From contig NC_086378.1 of assembly GCF_036588685.1 (NCBI RefSeq), positions 25,955,578 through 26,019,577 of the forward strand: DNA of 64,000 bases, written 5' to 3'. The first letter of the stretch is position 1, and every line of letters begins with the position of its first letter. Below, piece by piece: positions 15,008-30,000 of this stretch. This DNA is from Mytilus trossulus. Lineage: Eukaryota; Mollusca; Bivalvia; Mytilida; Mytilidae. The position numbers and the translations under genes are program-made. Under the pieces are notes generated by a model that saw only the letters and a list, made by a program, of their open reading frames with translations, searched no databases and was not told the origin of the DNA.

Positions 15008-18000
15008 GTTAGTTTTTTTAATATAGAAAAGAGAGAAACCAGTTCATATTAAACCGAGATTTCATGTGAACGTATTTATGAAAATGTGATTTGCGATTGA
15101 ATTTGTTATCTCTTCTCTCTTTTCGTCAAAATAAACTTGTCCCAACCCAAATAATATTTTGGGAGAAACCACTTATCTCAAATTTAAATGTCTGATTTAA
15201 AATTAACAGTGTTTAATCAGAATTTGTATGTATCGAAAACGATGTACAAAAATAAAAGACTAAAAAACTGGCTGAATCACAGCCCAAACAATGCTTTGCT
15301 TAATTAATGATATGATCAAATTTATATTCCACTATTTCTACGTGGAAAAAACACAAGTGTGTGTTCTCACATTACAAATAAAACAGCAAACAACTTCCAT
15401 GGAAAATTCATAACGGAAAGTCCTTTATCAAATGGTAAAATCAAAAGATTAAAACCCACACAATAAATGGAAAAATAATATAAATGCAATCCTGTATAAA
15501 CAATATGTTATATTTTGTAGGACTCATACAATGGTGATGATGATTTTGATGAGGTAATTTCTTTTCTGAACCTAATCAATGAAATGTTTTAGAAAAAAAC
15601 ATGATATTTAATTAAATATACCTGGGTATTATGACAGTTTGTGTCAAAACATTTGCACAATCCGCTTATAGTTTGAATTAATATTGATTGTTTTAAATTT
15701 TCGATTAGTGAATATAAAAAAGAATGTGTGGTATGATTGCCAATGAGACAACCGCCCATAAGAGAGCAAAACTACAAAAACATTTAACAATTATAGGTCA
15801 CCGCACGGCCTTCAACAATGAGCAAAGCCCATACCGCATAGTCAACTATAAAAGACCCCAATAAGACAATGTCAAACAATTCAATCGAGAAAACTAACGG
15901 CCCTATTTATATAATTTTTTTTATCAAAAACAAATATGTTACACATAAACAAACGACAACCACTGAATAACAGGCTCCTGACTTGGGACAGGCACATACA
16001 TAAAGTATGTGGCGTGGTTAAACATGTGGTCTGGACAATACATTAAAAATAAACTCATCATAAATACCAGGATTGAAATTTTGTTTTTGCGCTAGACGCG
16101 CGTTTCGTCTTCAAAAGACTTATCAGTGACGATCGAATAAAAAATAATGTTAAAAAGGCCAAATAAAGTACGAAGTTATAGAGCATTAGGGACCGAAAAT
16201 TCCTTAAAGTGGTACCAAATACAGCTAAGGTTATTTATTCCTGATGTAGAAAAGCCTTAGTAATTCAAGAATTCAAAGTTTTGTTAACAGTTAATTTATA
16301 ATTATGAATATATCAATTATAACTCAAGTCAACACAGAAGGTCTGACTACTGGGCTGGTGATACCATCGGGTAAAATAAATATCTATTTTCAGTGGCATC
16401 GACCAAGTGGTTGTTACTAAACTCATCATAGATACCATTGAAATTTTATATTAAGCTAGACGCGCGTTTCGTCTACAAAAGACTTATCGGTGACGCTCAA
16501 TTCAAAAAAATGTTAAAAAGGCGAAATAAAGTACGAATTTAAATAGCATTGAGGACCAAAAATTCCTAAAAGTGTTGCCAAATACAGCTAAAAACAGTAT
16601 TTATACTATAACTCGTTCTTTGAACTAAGCTATATTAAAACGTTAAGCAAACCATTACAATAGATAATAAGACAGTATTAGATGTTGCTTGTAACATAAT
16701 TAGTATCGAGTATATATCATATAAATTTTAATTGCAGTATTCAGATTCTGAGTAAAAAATTGTTGAGGTAATTTGTTTTGCAATTAAATAAGTCAAAGTT
16801 GTTTCTTTGACAACGTTAGCTTGAATTAAAGATAGGTTAGACATTAGTTTGTATTAATTATTGCATTAGATGTATGTTTCATTATAATACTTTATTTTGA
16901 TTGGCTAACAGCACATCACATGTTATTCCACAAAAAAAGTGCAAAGTTGAATTAAATTAAAAAAATATATAAAATTCGTGTTTGCATGTTCAGGGCTAAA
17001 AAATGTAATTATAAGTACTGAATGCTTCTTTTTGTAACTTCATAGTGTTGTAAAAGCGTTGACCGTGCGTACATTTTTAGAATGGTCAACGCTCTTACAC
17101 CCCAAAAAAGTTACAAAATGAAGCATTCAATTCTTGAATACTTGCTAAATTTCTAGCTGAATGTGATAGTTTGTAGCAAATTTAAATGCGAGTAAATATT
17201 GAAATGCGAACCTGGTGCACTATACAAGAGAATTTAAAACTGCATTTAACAATGAGCTTAACCCCATTAAGTGACATATTTTCTTTGTATTTGTGGTTTG
17301 TTTTATCTGCATTCGTATAAAATCTACTTATTATTTTATGTTTTAGTTGTTAAATAATCTTTTGTTTTTTAATGAATTGCTATCATGTAAATACGAGGAG
17401 ATTGGGTAATAAAAACAGAAGATTAATTGCAACAGATTGGCTTGACGGTACTTTTTAACCAATATTTTGTAAATTTCTTTTTCTTAATTAGACAACTATT
17501 ATTACTTGTTAAGTTATAACTAGGAGTAAAAAAGCCCCGTCCGTGCTTGGATTCAATAATAAGATGATAAAATGTTAGGAGAATTAATGTATAGCAGAAA
17601 AGGAGTGTGTTTAATGCTGATTGTATTCCAATTGTAATTTAATCTTAATAATAAGTTGTATAATTTCAGATTCCAGATTATGACGAACATTTGAATGAGG
17701 TATAATGTTTTCTTAACTTGATTGGATGCATTGTTTTGTAGTTGACGAGTAGAACTAGTTTGTTTTGGTTACAATCTTATTAGAAATTGAATTAATGTTC
17801 AGTGTTTTAAGCAGTCAACACCCATAACAAAGTTTCATTTATTTATTTTTCAAATGCAAACTTTAGCTGCGAGATGTTCTAACATTTTCATATGCTTTTT
17901 CTCGTTTGTTTGCCAGTTTTATTGTTTAGTAAACATTTGAAACAGTCTGAAATTACTTGATTTTAGAGATCAATGAATTTGAGTTTGTGAAATAATCTTA

Positions 18001-21000
18001 AATCATGACTTGTTGTTATTGGATCATTTTCAAGAATATTTAAAAAGAAAAAACGAAAGACCAGTTTTTTGGTGTAAAAAAAACTAAATAAGCAGTTTTC
18101 TTAAAAAAAAAAATCTAATAAATAAGTACGTACATCAGGATTGGATCTATAAGTCACCAAACACGTACTGAACAGCCACTACTTTAACAACCCGTCTGTT
18201 GTCAAGCAAACCATTTCATAAGATAACACTAGTAATAAAGTGTTAGATGAGTCTTGTAAATTTATTCCCTGTCTATACAATAACTATTATATTTTCAGAA
18301 TGAAGATTCGGATGAAAATGATAATCAGGTAATTTGTTTTGAAAATTGAATGAGACAAAGATTTTGTAGTACATAACAAGTGTAACGGAGGATTAGAAAG
18401 ACACCAGTTTAAATTATATTTTGCTAAAATTTAAGGTCACAAAAATATTACACTGCAATTCCCCTGACAGCGCACTTTTATATGATGCTATATTAAAAGT
18501 GAGGGAGAACATTATAAAAAATTTAAAAAAAATGTTATGTGTTCCTTGTAACTAGATAGTTGAAGATGTAGTGTGAGTGCCAATGAGACAACTCTCCATC
18601 CAAATAACAATTAAAAAAGTAAACCATTATAGGTCAATATACGGCTTTCCATAAGGAGCCTTTGCTCACACCGAACAACAAGCTATAAAGGGCCCCAAAA
18701 TTACTACGTTATTGTTTATACGATATGTAATTTAATTTCAGAGTGCAGGTTCTGAGGAAGAGGATAATCAGGTAATTTGTTTTAATAATTGAATGAGTCA
18801 AAGATTTTGTAATTAACAACGTTAGTATTTAGACTAGAAAAATACGAGTTTGTATTACATTTTGCGACAATTGGTACATTTAATTTATACCTTAAATAAC
18901 CTTGTCCAACTTTCGTCGAATTTTAAAACCATAACACTTAAGCTCCTCCTTATTTGGAGATTATCCCAAACAGCTTTTGGAATGATTTATCTGTTTCCCC
19001 CCATTAAATTGTAGACGGACAAGGATTTTGTTTAGTAAACATGTAATAATGATATGATAAGCACAATGATAAATACTAAAACCCCTTATTTTGACATTTG
19101 TACATATTATTTTGTTTATTTTGTTCACACACGGTTGTCAAATTAAATAGAATTTGAATGCAACTGTTTCACAAAGGTTAGGTCTACCTTGCAATAAAAT
19201 CAGCTTTTATGCACCATGTTCTGCTTTGAAAATGCATGGACAAAGTCAGGAATATGACAGTTATTATCCATTCGTTTGGTGTGCCTGGGCTTTTTATTTT
19301 GCCATTTTATTTTGCCATTTGATTAGGCACATATGAGATTTGAGTTCTTTATTTTTCTGTATTTAACTGATAGGGGAAAGTTTTGGGTTTAAGATTTTTA
19401 CACATAACAAATAGTATCAAAATTAATATCAACCTGAACAGAATCGTATATGGAAAAATCAACAAGAGAGAATACCGTCTTTAGCAATAAGTTTAATCCA
19501 ATAAAGTGACAGACAAATGTCTTCCTCCTTCTATTTTTACTTGAAGTTTTCTATCTGCATTCATACCTCATCTTATAATATTTTGTTTGTATCATACTAA
19601 TTTTTCATTTCATGTATTTTTGTAATGAATATATACCATGTAAAATGAAGGAGAGGAGATATGAGTGCAAAATACACAATTATCTACAAGTTTTAAAATA
19701 TAAGGATATCATGCAATTAAACATAATGATAAAAATGAAGATAAGTCAGAAACATTGACAGACCAGATTTTTTACAATCGAATATTGGTAATTTCTTTTT
19801 CTGGTTTTGATAAATATTTTTTTTGGCTATGTATTATTATTTACAATCGATGACATCAAGTATTCACATAAAAAAAATAATAGACAGGAATTGCCTTTAC
19901 AACATGTCCATGACTTGAACATTATATCATAAAACCTTGATTAGACTACAACGCACTAGTTCCTTGAACTAGACTATATTCAAAATTTTAGCAAACCATT
20001 GAAATATATAATAAGAAAGTATTTGGTGTTACTTTCAACATAATTAGTTCCGAGTATATTTGACATGTATTTTAATTGCAGTATTCAGATTCTGGGGAAA
20101 ATGATGCTGAGGTAATTTGTTTTAATTAAATGGGTCTAAGTTGTTTCTGTGACAACGTAAGCTTGAATTTAAGATAGCCAAGAAACTAGTTTGTATTAAA
20201 AAAGAGGGACGAAAGATACCAGAAGGAGAGGCAAACTCATAGATAGAAAATGAACTGACAACGTAAAGGCATAAAATAAAAAGACAAACAGACAAATAAT
20301 TGTACATAAGACACAACATAGAAAACTATAGACTTAGCAACACGAACACCACCAATTTTGGTATGATTATAGGTGCTCCGGAAGGGTAAACATTCCTTTT
20401 TTGCACAGAATCCACCTGCAGTTGAAATAAATGTTCAATGTTTTAGTCTGTAGCTAATTGAAATACACAGTAACAGTTTACATGCGAATCTGGTGCACTA
20501 GAAAAGAAAATTGAATACTGCATTGAACAATGAGCTGAATCCCATACTTTTCATTTTATGTAATGAGTTGATATCATGTAAAATTGAGGAGATTAGGTAC
20601 GATTTCAAAAAGAGCAACAAACTAAATGTACTAGGGCTAAAATGAAGCGAGCAATTCAACAACTCAAAAAAGATTAATCGCAATAGATTGGCTTGATAGT
20701 ACTTTTTAACTAATATCTTGTAAATTTCCTTTTCTGAATTAGACAACTATTATTACTTGTTAGATTTGATTATTAACATAAGAACTACACCTAGAAGTAA
20801 AAAAAGCACCGTCCATGCTTTTATTCAATAATGAGATGATAAAATATTTAGCAAATTTATTTATAGCAGAATAGAAATTTACTTAATGTTGATTGTATTT
20901 CAATTGTAAATACATCTTATTTATATGTTATATTTTTCAGATTTCGGTTTATGAAGATATGAATAAGGTATTATGTTTTTCTTGAATTGCTTGAATGCAT

Positions 21001-24000
21001 TGTTTTGTAGTTTACGAGTAGTACCACAGTTTGATTTGGTTACAATTTTATTACAAATTGAATTAATGTTCAGTGTTTTGATCACTTATACAACTAAAGT
21101 AACATAGCTAAAATACACATCTGGTGCATTTAAATTGGTATGATATTTAAATATCACATATCACTAGGGAATTTGTAATTTTTTCAAATATTTAGTTGCA
21201 GAAGAGATATTGGCACCAAACCATGAAATGAAAATTCACATTATTGAAAATAATGGAAAATGGACAGAAGATGTGTCAAAAAGTAACTGAAGCCAGATAT
21301 ACATTGTGTATTAATTATGCATTCTCTTAGCGGGGTCAATATCAATAGGATTCGTCTCAGTTTTAAAAAATATACACCAATAACCATATCAAAACTTCAG
21401 TCAATTTTTTTAAAAGTAAATTTTAGCAAGATTTTCTAACATTTTAATATGTTTCTCTCTCTCGTTTTGGTACCAACTCTAATTGTTTAGTTAACATTTG
21501 AAAACGTCTAAGATTAATTGATTTTAGAGATCAATAAATTTGAATTTGTAAAATAATCCTATATCATGACTTGTTATTATTTGATAAGTTTTTAGAAACA
21601 TACAAAATGTAAGACCAGTCTTTGTTACCAAATTAACTTAATAAGAAAATTTCTTTAAAATTTAATTTGAAAATCCCATTTTTTCTTATCTATAAATACT
21701 GACATTAGGATTGGAACTTCAACTCCCGAAGCATGAACTGGACAGCAGTTACTTTTACAATCCGTCCGTTGTTAAGCAAACCATTTCAAAAGATAATAAG
21801 AAAGTGCTGGGTGTGCTTTGAAAATTTATTGTTTCCCTGTCTATACAATAACTATTATATTTTTAGGATGAAGATTCTGATGAAAATGATAATCAGGTAA
21901 TTTGTTTTGAAAATTGTATGAGTCAAAGATTATGTAGTACACAACAATTTTAATGGAGTATTAGAAAGACACCAGTTTAAATTATATTTTGCTTCAACTT
22001 TAGGTCACAAAAAGATTACACTGCAATTGGCCTTACGGCGCACTTTTAAATGATGCTATACTAATTTATGAGATTTGAACAGCGGTATACTACTGTTGCC
22101 TTTATCTATACTAAAATTTAGGGAAAACATTACAAAAGATATTAAGAGAGTGTTGTGTGTTCCTTGTTACTAGATATAGGAAGATGTAGTGTGAGTGCCA
22201 ATGAGACAACTCTCCATCCAAATAACAATTTAAAAAAGTAAACCAATATAGGTCAATATACGGCTTTTAACACGGACCCTTTTTAACTCACACTGAGCAA
22301 CAAGCTATCAAAGGCCCCAAAATTACTACGTTATTGTTTATACGATATGTAATATAATTTCAGAGTGCAGGTTCTGAGGAAGAGGATAATCAGGTAATTT
22401 GTTTTGATAATTGAATGAGTCAAAGATCTTGTAATTAACAACCTTAGTTTTGAATTTAACTGCAAGGGGACATTTGTGGGTTTACGATGTTTACACATAA
22501 CAAATAGTATCAAAATTAATATCAACCTGAACAGGATTGTATTTGAAAAATAAATCACGAAGAGAGAATTCTGCCTTTAACTATGAGTTTTATCCGATAA
22601 AGTGACAGAAAAATGTCTTCCTCCTTTTCTTTGTACTTGAAGATTTCTATCTGCATTCATATCTCATCTTATTATTTTTCATTGTATCATACTAATTTTT
22701 CGTTTCATGTTGGTTTTTCTTTGTAATGAATACAAACAATGTGAAATCAAGCAGAGGTGGTGTAAGTGCTATTCATATCTCATCTTATAATTTTGTGTTT
22801 GCTTCATACTAATTTTTCATTTCATGTATATTTGTAATGAATATATACTGTGTAAAATCAAGGAGAGGTGACATGAGTGCATAATACACAACTATCTACA
22901 AGATTTAAAATATAAGGATATCATGTAATTAAACATAATGATAAACAGTGTAGTAGTGTAGATAAGTCACAAACATTGACATACCAGATTTATGACACAA
23001 CTTAATTGGAATTTCTTTTTCTGATTTTGATAAGTTTTATTTTAGGCTATGTATTATTATATGCAATCGATGACATCTAGAATTCACAAAAATTAATAGA
23101 CAGGAATTGCCTGTACAACTTGTCCATGACTTGAACATTATGTCATAAAAACATTGATTAGACTACAAATTACAGGGCACTAGTTCCTTGAACTAGACTA
23201 TATTCAAAATTTTAGTAAACCGTTGAAATATATAATAAGAAAGTATTTGGTGTTACTTGCAATATAATAAATATCAATTATATTTGATATGTATTTCAAT
23301 TGCAGTATGCAGATTCTGATGAAAATGATGATGAGGTAATTTGTTTTAATTAAATGAGTCTTAGTTGTTTCTGTGACAACGTTAGCTTGAATTTGAGATA
23401 TCCAAGAAACTAGTTTGTATTAAAAAAAAAGAGGGACGAAAGATACCAGAAGGAGAGTCAAACTCATAGATAGAAAATAAACGGATAACGTAAAGGCATA
23501 AAATAAAAAGACAACCAGACAAATAATTGTAAATAAGACACAACATAGAAAACTAAAGATTTAGCAACACGAACACCACCAACAATTGGGTTTATAATAG
23601 GTGGTCCGGAAGGGTAAGCATTACTTTTTTTGCACAGAATCCACCTGCAGTTGAAATAAATAGTCTATGTGTTAGTCTGTAGCAATTTGAAATGCACAGT
23701 AACTGTTGACATTTTAATCTGATACACTAGAAAAGAAAATACTGCATTTAACATTAAGCTGAATCCACTTTTCTTTTTATGTAATGAGATGCTATCATGA
23801 AATTTCGAGGAAATTGGGTATGATTTCAAACAGAACAACTAACTAAATGTTCTAGAGCTAAAATGTAGCGAGCAATGCAACAACAAAAATAGATTAATCG
23901 CAACAGATTGGCTTGATTGTAATTTTTAACTAATATCTTGTAAATTTCCTTTTCTAAATTAGATAACTATTATTACTTGTTAGATTTGATTATTTTAATA

Positions 24001-27000
24001 AGAACTACACCTAGAAGTAAAAACAGCCCCGTCCATGCTATTATTCAATAATGAGATAACAAAATATTTAGCAAATTCATTTTTAATTGTATTTCAATTG
24101 TAAACAAATCTTATTTATATGTTTTATATTTTCAGATTTCGATTTATGAAGATATGAATACGGTATTTTGTTTTTCTTGAATTGCTTGAATGCATTGTTT
24201 TGTAGTTTGCGAGTAGTACCACAGTTTGTTTGGTTACAATTTTATTACAAATTGAATTAATGTTCAGTGTTAAATCACTTATATCACTTAAGTAACATAG
24301 CCGAAATACACATCTGGTGCATTTAGATTGGTATGATATTTAAATGTCACAAATCCTATTAACAAGGGAATTTGTCATTTTTTCACATATTTAGTTGCAG
24401 AAGAGATATTGTCACCAAACCATGAAATAACAATTCATATTTTTGAAAATAATGGAAAATGGACAGAATATGTGTCAAAAAGAAGCTGAAGCCAGACATA
24501 CATTGTGTTTTAATTATGTAATCTCTTAGCTGGGTCAATATCAATAGGTTCCGTCTCAGTTAAAAAAAATATACACCAATAACCAAATCAAAACTTCATT
24601 CAATTTTAGCTGCAAGATGTTCTAACATTTTCATATGTTACTCTCTCTCGTTCGGTGCCAAGTTTAATTGTTTAGTAAACATTTGGCAACGTCTAAAATT
24701 AATTCATTTTAGAGATCAATTAATTCGAATTTGTAAAATAATCCTATATCATGGCTTGTTATTATTGGATAAGTTTTGGGAAACATACAAAATGTAAGAC
24801 CAGTCTTTGTTACCAAATTAACTTAATAAATAATTTTCTTAAACATTTATTTTGAAAATCCGATTTTTTTTCTTATATATAATTACTTACATTAGGATTG
24901 GAACTATCAGTCCCGTAGCATGAACTAGATGGCAAATACTTTTACAACCCGTCCGTTGTTAAGCAAACTATTTCAAAAGATAATTAGAAAGTGCTGGATG
25001 TGCCTTGTAAATTTATTGTTTCCCTGTCTATACAATAAATATAATATTTTCAGGATGAAGACTCTGATGAAAATGATAATCAGGTAATTTGTTTTGAAAA
25101 TTGAATGAGTCAAAGATTTTGTAGTACACCACAAGTTTTATGGAGGATTAGAAAGACACCAGTTTAAATTATATTTTGCTAAAACTTAAGGTCACAAAAA
25201 GATTACACTGCAATTGCCCTTACGGCGCACTTTTAAATGATGCTATACTAAAATTTAGGGAAAACATTACAAAAGATAATAAGAGAATGTTGTGTGTTCC
25301 TTGTTACTAGATATAGGAAGATGTGGTATGAGTGCCAATGAGACAACTCTCCATCCAAATAAAAATTAAACAAGTAAACCATTATAGGTCAATATACGGC
25401 TTTCAACACGGACCCTTTTAACATACACTGAACAACATGCTATCAAAGGCCCCAAAATTACTACGTTAATGTTTATACGATATGTAATTTAATTTCAGAG
25501 TGCAGGTTCTGATGAGGATGATAATCAGGTAATTTGCTATGATAATTGAATGAGTCAAAGATATTGTAATTAACATCCTAAGTTTTAAATTTAACTGAAA
25601 GATGACTTTTGGGGTTTACGATTTTTACATATAACACATAGTATCAAAATTAATATCAAACTGAACAGGATCGTATTTGAAAAAAAAATCAAGAATAGAG
25701 AATTCTACCTTTAACAATGAGTTCAATCCGATAAAGTGATAGAACAATGTCTTCCTCCTTCTTTTTGTACTTGAATTTTTCTATCTGCATTCATACCTCA
25801 ACTTATAATTTTTCATTGTATCATACTAATTTTTCATTTCATGTGGGTTTTTTTTGGTAATAAATACAAACCATGTAAAATCAAGCATAGGTGGTGTGAA
25901 TGCTATTCATACCTCATCTTATAATTGTTTGTTTGTTTCATACTAATTTTTCATTTCATGTATTATTGTAATGAATATATACCATGTTAAATCAAGAAGA
26001 GGTGGTATGAGTGCAAAATACACAACTATCTACAAGATTTAAAATATAAGGATATCATGCAATTAAACATAATGATAAACAGTGTAGATAAGTCACAAAC
26101 ATTGATAAACCAGATTTTTGACACAACTTAATTGGAAATTCTTTTTCTGATTTTGATAAAAATTATTTTCGGCTATGTATTATTATTTGCAATCGATGAC
26201 ATCTAGAATTCACAACAACAACAAAAATAATAGACAGGAATTGCCTTTACAACTTGTCCTTGACTTAAACATTGTGTCATAAAAACATTGATAAGACTAC
26301 AACTTACAGCGTACTAGTTCCTTGAACTAAGCTATATTCAAAATTTTAGCAAACCATTGAAATATATAATAAGAAAGTATTTGGTGTTACTTTCAACATA
26401 ATTAGTTCCGAGTATATTTGATATGTATTTCAATTACAGTATTCAGATTCTGATGAAAATGATAATGAGGTAATTTGTTTTAATTAAATGAGTCTTAGTT
26501 GTTTCTGAAACAAAGTTAGCTTGAATTTGAGATATTCAAGAAACTAGTTTGTATTAAAAAAAAAAAGAGGGACGAAAGATACCAGAAGGAGAGTCAAACT
26601 CATAGATAGAAAATAAACAGATAACGTAAAGGCATAAAATAAAAAGACAAACAGACAAATAATTGAAAATAAGACACAACATAGAAAACTAAAGACTTAG
26701 CAACACGAAAACCACCAAAAAATGGGTTGATAATAGGTGCTCCGGAAGGGTAAACATTCCTTTTTTGCACAGAATCCACCTGCAGTTGAAATAAATAATC
26801 TATGTTTTAGTCTGTAGCAATTTGAAATGCACAGTAACTGTTGACATTTTAATCTGATGCAATAGAAAAGAAAATTGAACATTGAGCTGAATCCCATTCT
26901 TTTCTTTTTATGTAATGAGATGCTTTCATGAAATTTCGAGAAAATTGGGTATGATTTCAAAAAGAACAACTAACTAAATGTACTAGAGCTAAAATGAAGC

Positions 27001-30000
27001 GAGCATTGCAACGACAAAAAATGGATTAATCGCAATAGATTGTACTTTTTAACTAATATCTTGTAAATTTCCTTTTCTGAATTAGATAACTATTATTACT
27101 TGTTAGATTTGATTATTAACATCAGAACTACACCTAGAAGTAAATACTGCCCCGTCCATGCTATTATTCAATAATGAGATAATAAAATATTTAGCAAATT
27201 CATTTTTAATTGTATTTCAATTGTAAATAAATCTTTTTTATATGTTTTGTATTTTCAGATTTCGATTTATGAAGATATGAATAAGGTATTATGTTTTTCT
27301 TAAATTGCTTGAATGCATTGTTTTGTAGTTTACGAGTAGTACCACAGTTTGTTTGGTTACAATTTTATTACAAATTGAATTAATGTTCAGTGTTATAATC
27401 ACTTATATCACTAAAGTAACATAGCCGAAATACACATCTGGCGATTTAGTTTGGTATGATACTTAAATATCACAAATACTATTAACTAGGGAATTTGTCA
27501 TTTTTTCACATATTTAGTTGCAAAAGAGATTTTGTCACCAAATCATGAAATAAAAATTCACATTTTTGAAAATAATGGAAATGGACAGAATATGAGTCAA
27601 AAAGTAGCTGAAGCCAGACATACATTGTGTTTTAATTATGTATTCTCTCAGCGGTTTCAATATCAATAGGCTCCGTCTCAGTTAAAAAAATATACACCGA
27701 TAACCATACCAAAACTTCATTCAATTTTAGCTGCAAGATGTTCTAACATTTTCATATGTTTCTCTTTCTCGTTTGGTACCAAGTTTAATTGTTTAGTAAA
27801 CATTTGACAACGTCTAAAATTAATTCATTTTAGAGATCAATGAATTCGAATTTGTAAAATAATCCTATATCATGACTTGTTATTATTGGATAAGTTTTGG
27901 GAAACATACAAAATGTAAGACCAGTCTTTGTTACCAAATTAACTTAAAAAGCAATTTTTTTAAACATTTATTTTGAAAATCATTTTTTTTTTCTTATATA
28001 TAATTACTTACATTAGGATTGGAACTATCAGTCCCGTAGCATGAACTAGATGGCAAATACTTTTACAACCCGTCCGTTGTTAAGCAAACCATTTCAAAAG
28101 ATAATAAGAAAGTGCTGGATGTGCCTTGTAAATTTATTGTTTCCCTGTCTATACAATAAATATTATATTTTCAGGATGAAGATTTTGATGAAAATGATAA
28201 TCAGGTAATTTGTTTTGAAAATTGAATGAGTCAAATATTTTGTAGTACACAACAAGTTTAACGGAGGATTAGAAAGACACCAGTTTAAATTATACTTTGC
28301 TAAAACTTAAGTTCACAAAAAGATTACACTGCAATTGCCCTTACAGCGCACTTTTATATGATGCTATATTAAAAATTAGGGAAAACATTACAAAAGATAA
28401 TGAGAAAGTGTTGTGTGTTCTTTGTAACTAGATATAGAAAGATGTGGTATGAGTGCCAATGAGACAACTCTCCTTCCAAATAACAATTTAAAAAAGTAAA
28501 CCATTATAGGTCAATATACGGCTTTCAACACGGACCCTTTTTAACTCACACTGAACAACAAGCTTTCAAAGGCCCCAAAATTACGACGTTATTGTTTATA
28601 CGATCTGTAATATAATTTCAGAGTGCAGGTTCTGAGGAAGATGATAATCAGGTAATTTGTTTTGATAATTGAATGAGCCAAAGATCTTGTAATTAACAAC
28701 CTAAGTTTTGAAATTAACTGAAACGCGACATTTTGGGGTTTACGAATTTAACACACAACACATAGTATCAAAATTAATATCGAACTGAATAGGATCGTAT
28801 TTGAAAAAAAATCAAGAAGAGAGAATTCTGCCTTTAACAATGAGTTTTATCCGATAAAGTGACAGAGCAATGTCTTCCTCCTTCTCTTTGTGCTTGAAAT
28901 TTTCTATCTGCATTTATATCTCATCTTATAATTTTTATTTGCATCATACTAATTTTTCATTTCATGTGTTTTTTGTAATGAAAACATACCATGTAAAATC
29001 AAGGAGAGGTGGTATGAGTGCCATTTATACCTCATCTTATAATATTTTGTTTGTATCATACTAATTTTTCATTTCATGTATTTTTTTAAGAATATATACC
29101 ATGTAAAATGAAGGAGAGGTGGTATGAGTGCAAAATACACAACTATCTACAAGATTTAAAATATAAGGATATCATGCAATTAAACATAATGATAAAAATG
29201 TCACAAACATTGACATACCAGATTTTTGACACAACTTAATTGGTATTTCTTTTTCTGATTTTGATAAATTTTATTTGTGGCTATGTATTATTATTTACAA
29301 TCGATTCCATCTAGAATTCACAAAAAATGAATAGACAGGATTTTCCTTTACAAATCGTCTATAACTTGAACATTATGTTATAAAAACAGTGATTAGACTA
29401 CAACTTACAGCGCACTAGTTCTTTCAACTAAGCTATATTCAAAATTTTAGCAAACCATTGCAATATATAATAAGTAAGTATTTGGTGTTGCTTGCTTTAA
29501 ATTAGTACCGATTATATTCAAACCATTGCAATATATAATAAGAAAGTATTTGGTGTTGCTTGCAATATAATTAGTACCGAGTATATTTGATATGTATTTT
29601 AATTGCAGTATGCAGATTCTGAGGAAAATGATGTTGAGGTGATTTGTTTTATTTTAATGGGTCTTAGTTGTTTCTGTGAAAACGTTAGTTTCAATTTAAG
29701 ATAGCAAAGAAACTAGTTTGTATTAAAAAAGAGGGACGAAAGATACCAGAAGGAGAGGCAAACTCATAGATAGAAAATGAACTGACAACGTAAAGGCATA
29801 AAATAAAAAGACAAACAGACAGATAATTGTACATAAGACAAAACATAGAAAACGAAAGACTTAGCAACACGAAAACCACCAAAAATTGGTGTGATTTTAG
29901 GTGCTCCGGAAGGGGAAAGTATAACTATTTTGCACGGAATCCACCTGCAGTTGAAATAAATGTTCAATGTTTTAGTCTGTAGCAATTTGAAATCAACAGT

